A DNA stretch of 64,000 nucleotides from Druceiella hillmani (taxonomy: Eukaryota > Arthropoda > Insecta > Lepidoptera > Hepialidae): positions 558,001 through 622,000 of the forward strand of contig JAYKKI010000091.1 in the NCBI GenBank assembly GCA_039881145.1, given 5' to 3'. The position numbers and the translations under genes are program-made. A model generated the notes under the pieces. It saw nothing but the letters and a program-made list of their open reading frames with translations, did not search any database and was not told the origin of the DNA. Below are positions 54,690 through 64,000 of the stretch, piece after piece; within the stretch, counting starts at the first letter, position 1, and every line of letters begins with the position of its first letter.

Positions 54690-54690
<1 letters not shown>
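51345..54690 (-). repeat. Right arm of large inverted duplication
   Basis: Inverted partner of 43585-47409. The inner end starts with tccttgtttattgatctg, matching the reverse complement of the left arm up to 47409. The outer end runs into (TA)n at 54684. Relative to the left arm it lacks two blocks; at one junction a run of about ten T (54549-54558) stands where the left arm has 165 bp. Confidence 0.95.
52996..53019. repeat. Short near-palindrome within the right arm
   Basis: gtttaaac, eight bases, gtttaaac. The left arm has the same frame with small changes in the centre (gtttaaacacatgcaagtttaaac is the left-arm form, split here as gtttaaac / acatgcaa / gtttaaac). Confidence 0.7.

Positions 54691-54736
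<46 letters not shown>
54684..54736. repeat. (TA)n microsatellite at outer end of right palindrome arm
   Basis: About 53 bp of TA dinucleotides. It marks the outer boundary of arm homology, mirroring the left arm. Confidence 0.96.
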
Positions 54737-54739
<3 letters not shown>

Positions 54740-55039
54740 AATTTTACACATATACATAGAAATTTCAATGAAACCGTCCCCGTCCTCTCATAAAGGAAAA
54801 TTACTTAACCTCCTTTGTTGAGCGATGTACTTCACGCATACTTGCATTAGATAAAATATATTAGATGAAATTTGTGCGGTCGAGAGCGGTCACGCGGAAG
54901 ATGTCGTAATGTGGAGGCCGTCAAATATTGGGATTTAGGAAGCTGAAATTAGTTTCATATCATTTCCGTCTAATCACCGGTAGTCGTCAGCAGATTAAAA
55001 TAATCTCTGCCCGTAGACTGAAATACTTGTCTAGAATGA
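54737..55039. other. Junction between palindrome and duplication copy B
   Basis: About 300 bp not clearly aligned to either duplication. It includes a GC-richer patch near 54875-54935 with no recognised feature. Confidence 0.5.
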
Positions 55040-55649
55040 CAAAAGTGCATAAATATTTAAGTGTATAAATATTTAAGTGTACGTAGTGTTTGTAATTAAA
55101 CTATTTACAAACATCAATTATGCACAACGTGAATACATTGCCTACTTTCACGGGCGTAAAAACAAGTTAAAGATAAAAATTTCCAATTCCACGTAGAACT
55201 AGAAATATTAATTTTTTGATTTTCCCCTTATTTGTGCTGTGAGATTTTAAATTATACCGACTTTCAAGATGAACGGACAAAAGGACCACCGTTTTATTCA
55301 TTTTGAGGGACAGAATCTAAAATGGCAGAATGCTTTATGATCAACAAATATTTAAACCCTTAATATTAATATAAAAAACATACATACATGCTGTGATGTT
55401 TGCATACGTATTATCTTCACGTTTTATTTTTTTCATTTCGCAATGTCTTCACATCTTATTTATGTATGTGATTGAAACTAACTTTGAATTTATAGAACAT
55501 ATCTGATATAAACAGTCGAATAATTATTTGTGAATTATTAGCATTCTTGGTATTTTCTATTTTTTTTCCTTGAGTTGCATCAAATTAAATAATAATATGA
55601 AACAAAGAAATATCCATGTGCCAATATACCACAAAACTTATCACCTCTT

Positions 55650-55900
55650 CACATACGATATCCAATGTGACGTGCAACTCTACTTCCTGTAATCACATTT
55701 GACATCTCCTCATCCAAGTTCCAAAACAATGAAAGTTAAAACTTTGCGGGGAGCCACTCAGAGAGTTTTACACATCTATTTACCAAAGCACTCTCAATAC
55801 CCGTCTTCGGCGGCAAGTGATTTTCTTGTAATGACGTTACTAACTTCGATAAAGTTATAAGATTATTTACCGAAATTCAAATACATGTGCGGTAAGTTTA
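55650..55900 (-). pseudogene. Copy B counterpart of the minus-strand coding relic
   Basis: On minus, LSKLVTSLQENHLPPKTG and IESALVNRCVKLSEW match copy A, then a frameshift leads to an early stop. Upstream the frame is disrupted by additional stops, so this copy is more decayed than A. Confidence 0.4.
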
Positions 55901-56753
55901 ACCTCCACTGTCTAGTTAGATTTTTTTCAGATATTAATTCTCTAATATTAAATAACTATAATATATAAAACCAAGTATGCATTTTGGATGCCGTTTTATT
56001 GTAACATTCTCGCGTATTCGATTTAAAAATAGTCATCCATTAACCGTATCGTTCAGTGGTATAGGTATACTTACAAGTGGTGAAAGAGAGTTAGAGCCAC
56101 GCAATATTAAAAAAATGCTTATACTTTCTTTCTACTTACTTCTCACTTTTAATTGAAAACTTCGTCCTTGTAAGTCTATTACTAAATATATTTACCTGTA
56201 CATATACAGAGATGCTAACTTATGAACAAAGTTATGTTGTGGGATTTGAAAATGATTTTACATATAAACAATAGGACATATCACGTATCTAAGAGAGCGT
56301 AAGGAATTATGCCACATGGACGCTTGTTCACCGATATCCACTGAATGTCGCTAGTAATATGAAATTAATAAAATAATTTGATTTATTCATCTTAAACATT
56401 AAAGGGTGACACGGAAGTATATTTAAGACCGTGACTATCTCCATAAGTGAGAAATTGAAATAATTTAATGGGGATTCACTGAAATAAAAAAAATTAAATC
56501 TGTAAACAATATCCATCCAATGCCTTACCTAACTCACTGCCTCTCAATATATATTATTCCTTGACTCCAACATTCATAAGTGGGCATATCTAAGTAAACA
56601 TTAACAGTAAGCGATGTATTTAAGCAGTATTAGTTAACTCTAATATCTAACAGTGACTTACAGCATGGGGTGGGCATACTTATGAAAGTGAACGACACAA
56701 AATTATAAGTTAAATAATTCATAAGACGATTCATACAAGTGTTCTAAATTACA

Positions 56754-56762
56754 ATATATATA

Positions 56763-56829
<67 letters not shown>

Positions 56830-56869
56830 TTATATACATATATATATATATATGTATATATATATGTAT
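56754..56869. repeat. (TA)n microsatellite, specific to copy B
   Basis: About 115 bp of TA dinucleotides with G, C and T interruptions. At the matching place copy A has about 130 bp of ordinary AT-rich DNA with only a few TA steps. Confidence 0.95.
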
Positions 56870-56919
56870 TAATTGTAGAAGTATGTATTATAAATGAACT
56901 CCTATATATATTTCAAATA

Positions 56920-57075
56920 AGAGTTTAATCCTATTTATCTTTTCCCATAAGTACGAAATATTCCTTACGAGTTTTAATACAAGTTCTTAAAAAATACTTT
57001 TTCAATGTGAAACTACGTAAGCATTTTTTCTACAATACCTTACAAACTAAAAAATATATACATATATTTCCTTTA
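56920..57075 (+). repeat. First half of internal duplication in copy B
   Basis: Matches 57968-58125 and, in copy A, 35258-35440. Shared words include 'tcaaataagagttta'-like, 'tacgagttttaa', 'aaaatacttttt' and 'tcttataaactaaaaa'-like. Both halves are flanks of the inserted element. Confidence 0.65.
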
Positions 57076-57080
57076 TTTAT

Positions 57081-57903
57081 TAACCGACGTCAAAAACAGC
57101 AGGAGATTTCTTGGTGGTTATCCCATATAAATATGATGATGATCGGACGATGAGGTCCGGTAATGATCGATAGAACTCCTTAACGAACGGTATGGTATGG
57201 TACGTTTGCTAGTAGTAAATTTTAATGGACAGAATAACTGCACCATCGACCAGATCAGGGTCTGATCATGAGTTCTAAAGATGAATAACATAACTTCTTA
57301 ATGGATGGTAATAAATCAATCGTGATTCAATAGATTTGTTACTTGTTAATAGTAACTTTAGTTGTTATTTAGCAAAATCTGATATCATTATTTTGGATAT
57401 GCATAAGTAAACTCTTCAAATGGTAATTGTTACTTCGCAAAATCTGATATTGGACTTTAGATTTGGAGAGCGGAACTCCTCAATGGATTACAACTAACCA
57501 CAGACGGCTACTACTTTCACTTCGCTTCTGTGTGTTGTTGATAACTAATTTTAGACAAAGAGGAAATTATCTATATACTTGCTTTTGCCCGTGACTTAAA
57601 TAATTATACAATAAATGAATCATTTATTTTTGAAATCGGTGCCAACACCGCCTATCACCTTAAACAATTGTAAAATTTTATATTATAAATACGCCCTTCG
57701 TGAATATATTTCGTATTACTAATATATTAAAAGGGAGGGTTTTAAATTTACATTAGAAATTAAATTATAAATTTGGAAAAGTTTATCGAGAGTGCTGGCA
57801 CTGACTTCAAAAATGAGTAACTAAGCTATATAATACGAATAGGTACCTATTTTGAGTTACTTATTTTTTACTTTTTGTACCTACCTTTTTGAAATCAGTT
57901 TTT
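57081..57903. mobile_element. Non-autonomous element with short terminal inverted repeats
   Basis: The left end 'taaccgacgtcaaaaa' is the imperfect inverse of the right end 'tttttgaaatcagttttta'. Inside, 'tttttgaaatcggtgccaac' (about 57630-57650) and 'gtgctggcactgacttcaaa' (about 57796-57816) form a second inverted pair. No coding capacity is seen. Elements with 'ttaaccgacttcaaaaa' ends are familiar from insect, especially lepidopteran, genomes as I recall them. Target-site duplication is not evident. It is absent from copy A, so it arrived after the A/B duplication. Confidence 0.6.
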
Positions 57904-57967
57904 AAAAGATATTTTATTTTAATGCCTTCATTATTTTCTTGTGTACAATATAATCATTTAATCAGAA

Positions 57968-58125
57968 AATTTCAAAGGTTTACTCGTACTTATATCTTAC
58001 CATAGGTATGAAATATTTCTAACGAGTTTTAAAACAACTTTTAACAAAAATACTTTTCCAATGAAATACTATGTAAGCATTATTTCTATGATATCTTATA
58101 CACTGCAAAATATACACATATATTT
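57968..58125 (+). repeat. Second half of internal duplication in copy B
   Basis: Closer to copy A in its 3' part ('atttctatgatatcttata' and 'atatttgccaatca' are shared with 35386-35440) than the first half is. It leads on into the rest of the A/B alignment. Confidence 0.65.
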
Positions 58126-58984
58126 GCCAATCAACGCCAAAATGTTTCCTTTATACTTTCATTCTTTATTTATATCGATTATAGAATAAAGGGATAATAT
58201 TATCAACATTCAATTTCTTTCCTTTGCACTTATACAGACTAACTTTATACGGACTAACATTAGGTATACTTATTCCTATCGGGGAAACAAAAATCGAAGA
58301 GACATTGTGAGAAATGACAATCTTCCCATTTTGATTTAAATCATTAATAAATTCTCACTATATACAAAAAACGACGTTAACCGTATAAAAATACTTAGTA
58401 CATCCATGCTGTTATTGGGTAGTTTTGTGTTCACTAATTTAGCAACTAATATACATTTTACATAGTTGCAGTTAGAAATTGTGGCTTTAATGTTTCAAGA
58501 AAAAGTGTTTTTCTTAAAGGGGCAATATACCAAAAATCCTAGTAAGTACTGAATGACAGGTTTCTAAATCAACAAAAAATGATCTTGTATTTGATCCACT
58601 ATATATTCCTTTCAATTCAACATACTATTCTGAAACAGAGTTTTTAAAACAGTTGACCGCTCTGTAACTAAGTACCCAGAGTTTGGAGGACCCAGACCTT
58701 CTTTCGCATCTTCTTATTTGGTCATAGTTGAAAATGCTTAACACAAATAATTAAAATGATGCAGATCTGATTAGAGGTTACCAAAATTCTATAACAACTT
58801 GAATTATGTCAGTGGCTTCTGTCTATAAGACGATAAGAGTATTGATATGCAACTCAAACTGAATGATTTGCAGATAGAGAAAATTCATTCTGGATTTAAA
58901 ACTAAATTGCGTACCCTGACTTTTAAACTAAAACAAGTATCACGTCACAGATCAAAAAAATTGAAGGTACCGTCGTTTTACGGA

Positions 58985-59345
58985 TCACCAAGGCTATGGC
59001 AATTTTCACACATCTTCGCCTTGTACGACAGTCACTGAAATCGACACGGGGAATGGAGTTAAAATATTCTAGTTCAATGCTAAGACTATCCTGCGAGATA
59101 GGTTTGAGACATCAAACGTAACGAAAGACATCAGCGACAGGAAGTTTTATATATCGACAATTATACGACAAAAACTTATTAAAACCATGCAAGGAAGGGT
59201 TTGCTCGGATACCAATCACAAGCTGCAAATTAAACTGGATAAACCATACGCTTCGGAGTAGAATACACACGAGAAAAACGTGGCCTATAGAATCAGATCG
59301 GCGGCAAACTATCTTGTTGATATATGGAGTCGAGCGAAACATGAT
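58985..59345 (+). pseudogene. Copy B counterpart of the central coding-like relic
   Basis: Words GNFHTSSP, VTEIDTGNGVKIF, KLQIKLDKPYASE and RSAANYLVDIW occur in order on plus, separated by a TAG after VKIF and another after ASE. They align with 36240-36620 of copy A. Not a functional gene in this state. Confidence 0.35.
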
Positions 59346-60310
59346 TCTTCATGTTAATATTATATTTTATGTTTGAAAATATTTGCTATAAAATATTTTT
59401 GCAGAAGGGAAAAAATTGAAACAACAGCATCAACCTTCCTTACTCCTTGTCGATCCCTTGAGGCCCAGAGGCATATATTTATTTTAAAATATTAGAAACT
59501 AAAAGCAATAGCAAATTAAGACTCTATAGCTGAAGGATACTAATTATATTTACGACTCGTTACTTCCTTTAGTCTGCGCCAGGTGCTCTTACAGAGAGAA
59601 GATATCAAAATTCACAAGGCCATTCCGAATAGACTAAAAGCTGAAATGTCTTATTTTACATACATTCCTTTTAAAAGCTAAATTACTAAAATTTATAAAC
59701 TTATTTTATATACGTGCCTTTGTGTTATTTCATTTTGACAAATAATAAACCGAGAAGAAAATCTATTAGCATGAGAATAGATTTAAGAAATTCAGTACAC
59801 AATTACTGTTGTTGCAAGATCCAATAAAGTTGATTTTACTTTTGAAGCGAGGAAAGACAGAAAATACTAGAGTCAATTAGAGGAGATATAAAAACGTATT
59901 TGCAGAAAGACAGGTTTGAAAAATTGTAATTACAGTACAGAGGGAAATGAAAACGAAGAAGAAAATTTGTAGAAAAAACTAAATGTTACGGAAAAGATAA
60001 GCAAAACTTTCTGAATTCTACCTTCTAATGATACCTTAAGACAAGATAAATCAAGTTAAGTCTCCTATATCATATTATGGTACAAAACAGACCAAGTGGA
60101 AACAAAAAAAAACCCATTAGTAATCACCTTTTGTAAAAAAAAAGTAATAGGTGTGATCGCTGTATTGGAAAATACATATGACGTGAAATTCCCACCTAAT
60201 CGTCGATTATATTTTTTCATTATTAAAACTAAGTAGATAATATAAGCAGCATGGAATTCATATGTGAATCAATAGAAACATACCTAAAAGCGGAACAATT
60301 TTCTGAATAG

Positions 60311-60560
60311 ATTTGGACTTTCACTCTTCGATGAAAATGAGAATGAACCGCTTCATTCATTCAAGATCTAACTAACTAGGCTTAACATCACCTGAGATTT
60401 CCAACATGCATAAAAAATTGCAAGATAAAAAGATGCTACCATGACATTTTTCAAAAGGAGCGAAAGGCTATTACCTCTCTACAGAATTACATCTAAACAA
60501 AGTGGGCAAAACTTTTTGGCACGGATGTTAAAATCTTGTATTCGCAGGATATCTTAATTT
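60311..60560 (+). pseudogene. Exon-like relic in copy B with conserved acceptor
   Basis: Follows 'caattttctgaatag' (ending 60310), nearly identical to the copy A acceptor-like site. It reads LSLFDENENEPLHSFKI to a stop, then after a break FFKRSERLLPLYRITSKQ and NFLARMLK. Differences from copy A in the second part fall mainly at third codon positions. Confidence 0.45.
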
Positions 60561-61454
60561 CAGAAGCAATAAAAATCATAAAACTAATTTAAGTAAAATT
60601 TAGAATTAAAATTCCTTTAGCATATTATCACTTTGACGAAATATTCATAAAAATTGACTTTTCCAAAAATACAACGAGATTAAAAAATTCGGGATCGTTT
60701 TGAAAGAAGAAATTGGGAAACATGTTTTATGAAGCGGAAATAGTAAGCGATGACTTTATTATACAGAAAAAATGTCTTCAAAATTCTATCTATTTTTAGA
60801 GCTCCGTACCTCAGAAGTCAATATGAAAATTAAGAAAATATAGTTAAAAATAGAAACATCAATGCATTCTTACATTTTCTAATAGAATAGTTGTTTTTCT
60901 TAGGAAAGTTTGAGTAAAGTATATGATGTTTAACATAGTAATGGAGATTACTGAGCGCATATTTAAAAAATTAAAAAATTTTGGTAATAATTAAAAAAAA
61001 ATGTTGGCGCGCAAAACATCTGTACAAACTTTTGTTAAATTTAAATGATTGAAGTTCAAGTCAATATACAAATATCGTAATCGTTATTTTTGTCACAAGA
61101 ATCTATTTTCTGTGTGAAAGACATTTTCAAAAATCCATTTGTAAATAACTCAATGACAAAACATAAAAAATTTAATCTATTTCCAAACCAAATTTTTTGA
61201 ATTCGGGTTTAACCTTATTACGTAATAAAGCAAATTATGCTGTTGTACATCATATACTCACGGGTTAATTCAAGATATTGTATAGTTAAAATAAATTGGA
61301 GATGAACATTAGAGCTTAGTTTCAACATGTGGAAGTGAATAACTAAAATAACGTATGATAGTAAATATTAAAAGCAGAAGGCGTTAACTAATTCTTGTTA
61401 AATAAAAAATTTGAATTTTGAGAAAAAATATTTCCATAATAAAATTCGAGTATA

Positions 61455-61500
61455 CTTAACACAGGTAGTGGTATGTGTATTTACCACTATCTGTGTTAAG
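61455..61500. repeat. Foldback hairpin, 19-bp arms
   Basis: Arms 61455-61473 and 61482-61500 are complementary at 18 of 19 positions around an 8-nt loop. Words: cttaacacaggtagtggta and taccactatctgtgttaag. I see no equivalent at the corresponding place in copy A. Confidence 0.85.
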
Positions 61501-61830
61501 GATATTAGCAGTGAGCGTGGTATTCCACCGTCGCGATTATGATTAGCGCCATCACATCAACGGTCTCTGTTGCACAGTAACGTTTGTAAGGTGCCATTTA
61601 AGTTGATTACAGTGTTTGAAATAATTTAGGTGTCAAAACATAATAAGAAATATTCTATTTTATGGAAACTACGAGAAAATTCGATGTACATTCTCATTCA
61701 TTAAAGGTTACCTCTTTGATTCACTGCTTTACATTAAGAAATCATACAAGATTAAAATACAATTTAACAATCTGATTACGACATAAATTTAATCCGGAGA
61801 GCAATAACATATACGTAGTTATGTATGTGT

Positions 61831-61834
<4 letters not shown>

Positions 61835-61911
<77 letters not shown>

Positions 61912-61915
61912 CACA

Positions 61916-61951
<36 letters not shown>

Positions 61952-61958
61952 CATATAT
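61835..61958. repeat. (TA)n microsatellite in copy B
   Basis: About 120 bp of TA dinucleotides with C and G interruptions. Confidence 0.96.
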
Positions 61959-62225
61959 CGAAAATAAATATTCGGATTCAGATTAAAATGTTGGACCGAT
62001 CAGAAAGCCATGCATTTACGTCAAAAGGTATTTCAACAACATAATAAATATTCTTCGATCATATAAATACAAATAAAATACTAACTAATACTTTAGAATA
62101 ATACTTGAGAATATCTTTAAAAGGTGTCAATCAGGGACGAATTATAAAAAGTTAATAAGATTGAAATGTCTTGGACAGAACGCCGGTATAATAAATCAGA
62201 TCGGTCATTAAATATATATCTTTAA

Positions 62226-64000
62226 TTGGCGAAACGATACAATAATGTTCATTGTCGCTAACATCAGGTTAAAGTACAATGCGATATCGAAACCTATTCG
62301 ATAAAATTTACTAAGCCGGGCAACTTATTATCTTATATTTAAAATTTTTCAAACAGATGAAATGTAAATTTCAATATCTTTTTTTTTCATTTAATTTTAA
62401 AACAATAAAACGTTTTACAATTTGATAGCGGAAAGGCATCATGTGTTTTTTTTTACAAAAATCAAGCCCTTGTGTAATGACATAACGCCATGTGATGCCA
62501 TATATCCTACAATACTTTCGTACCTAAAAGTAAACTGAAATAAAACAATAAGTATATTAACAAATAATATCACATCCAGTTATCCATCCACAACAATATG
62601 TTATTGTAAATTTAATTAACAACCTTATCGACCTTATTAATAGTTTGGTCAAATACCTAAATTGAATGTCGAATATAATCATAACCAAAAGAACTCTTGG
62701 TTTTCTTATTCTGATTATATATTAATAATAAATGTACACGATGATTCTGACTTAAAATCGTTATTTCATATTTCATTTTCCGTTACACGACAGTTCTAAA
62801 GTTAAACAAAAATTATTATAGATATTTAATTTATCTTAATTAATATAGTACTGAAGTAACCATGTTGTAAAGTTTATATTTAACTCTAAATTACATTACG
62901 CTGGCTGATTTAATTAAACAAAGCCCATTCCATAATATTAAACTAAATGACAAAGTCATGTCAATAGATCCTTGAGAAGTTTTAAGGTAAGACCGCACAT
63001 TCGATTTCCGAATCGAAAAACTCAAATACGTGAAAAACGACACATGTTCAGAAAATATTTCGTTCGAAATGGAATTGAATGTGAATCGTATATTAAAAAA
63101 TTCATATAGTTTTATTGCATTCGGGCAAAAATAAAAATATTTAAACACATCCACTACCAGAGGATGTAATCGCACAGTTAAATTTACGAAATTATATCAT
63201 GTAACTAATTAAAATGCAGTGATAAACGAAGCTAATAATATTCGAACCTAACATGTCTTTATAAAATATTGTGTTTTATATGGTAATTATCTGTCAAAAA
63301 TATACCACGCAAAAACAAAAAGGATACACGCGAACTACTTATTCCTTTTTAATTACTGCGTTATGATTACCTCGAGTTCTTTACACAATCATTACATTAA
63401 AATAAACTGAATTTTATCCAGGAAATTAGGAGCAAACGTAATTGCAGTCGCTGCATATTAGTTGATACTATCGTATTTTATTTGTGGAAAATAAATAGTT
63501 ACTGCTTAGACACATTTCGTTCTGTCGTTATCGTAGTTTAGAATACCAATCAGTTACACTTGTAGCTTTTCATTTGCTTTTCACAGCGTAATTAAAAAAT
63601 TACGAAATATTTACTACAGTTTAGAGTCTACACGAATGCAGAATAGCGTCATTTTATCATTGCCTTATCACAAACATAAATAATGCCAATTGCCGTAATC
63701 TGACAGAAACAAAATATTTATCATATTTTTTCATAGCCGCTGCAGTTACGAAGAATATTTGGTCGTGAATTAGTTGAAAAATCTTAATACAAATACTTTT
63801 ATTATGTTTAATTCACCTAATACCAAATACGTCTAGTGAGGTAAATTTTAATTTCAGTCAGTTAACAAGTCAATAAATATTGAATATTTATCACAATTTG
63901 ATAGTGTTCATTCTCAATCAAATAACCCCGTATCTTATATTCTATGTCAGTGCCAAATAATTAGTGCTAAAGTAAACAAAATTTAATTTATTTTAATACT
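62226..64000. other. AT-rich intergenic DNA
   Basis: The 94-codon minus-strand open frame at 62891-63175 has a fairly balanced composition but no motif I recognise. Nothing else seen. Confidence 0.45.

Larger units (their letters stand above)
55040..62225 (+). repeat. Old segmental duplication, copy B
   Basis: Homologous to 33000-39620 in the same orientation. It is longer because of a terminal-inverted-repeat element (57081-57903), an internal duplication of about 160 bp, an extra block near 55430-55640 and a B-specific (TA)n at 56754-56869. It lacks about 480 bp found in copy A. Confidence 0.88.

Noticed and set aside
43585..54690. Giant terminal-inverted-repeat transposon such as a Polinton or foldback element
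   Set aside because: No integrase, polymerase or other element gene lies in the spacer, no target-site duplication is seen at the ends, and the ends are plain (TA)n.

Overview
This window reads as intergenic or heterochromatin-like DNA from an AT-rich animal nuclear genome, most likely an insect. No open frame exceeds about 120 codons. There are no ribosome-binding sites, operons or compact gene order. Long (TA)n tracts, a tRNA-derived SINE and decayed retroelement and transposon-like proteins are present. Several repeats resemble, from memory only, families common in lepidopteran and other insect genomes: a degraded RTE-like reverse transcriptase end, an FP-domain ORF1-like protein, a repeat with a 'gaaatttggcat' box, and an element ending in 'ccgac.tcaaaaa'. 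I could not confirm the order. I found no intact protein-coding gene I would defend.

Region by region. 1-7.7 kb: AT-rich DNA with only short tandem duplications. 7.76-7.84 kb: a 32-bp-arm hairpin. 8.25-9.0 kb: a dead FP-domain (retroelement ORF1-like) protein on the minus strand. 10.7-13.9 kb: three long (TA)n arrays around a GC-rich tRNA-derived SINE. 14.13-14.87 kb: a diverged tandem array, about 165 bp x 4.4. 15.6 kb: a probable transposon fragment. 22.4-22.6 kb: a dead LINE reverse-transcriptase C-terminus. 24.8-25.97 kb: a dead member of a multicopy arthropod protein family of unknown function, with foldback hairpins in and beside it. 28.66-28.79 and 48.61-48.79 kb: two copies, inverted relative to each other, of a dispersed repeat.

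The right half is built from two nested duplications. An old, diverged direct duplication (copy A about 33.0-39.6 kb, copy B about 55.0-62.2 kb) carries relics of coding sequence shared by both copies. Between them lies a much younger inverted duplication: left arm 43.58-47.41 kb, right arm 51.35-54.69 kb, spacer 3.9 kb. Its arms look about 98-99% identical in the stretches I compared by eye. Both outer ends fall in (TA)n tracts.

The most interesting signals are the large palindrome bounded by (TA)n, a set of short near-perfect foldbacks of which three have exactly 5-nt loops (consistent with template-switch mutation, with ancestral polarity readable in two cases), and the third-codon-position bias between duplicated copies that betrays an unrecognised former gene. 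I saw no clear evidence of a novel working system.
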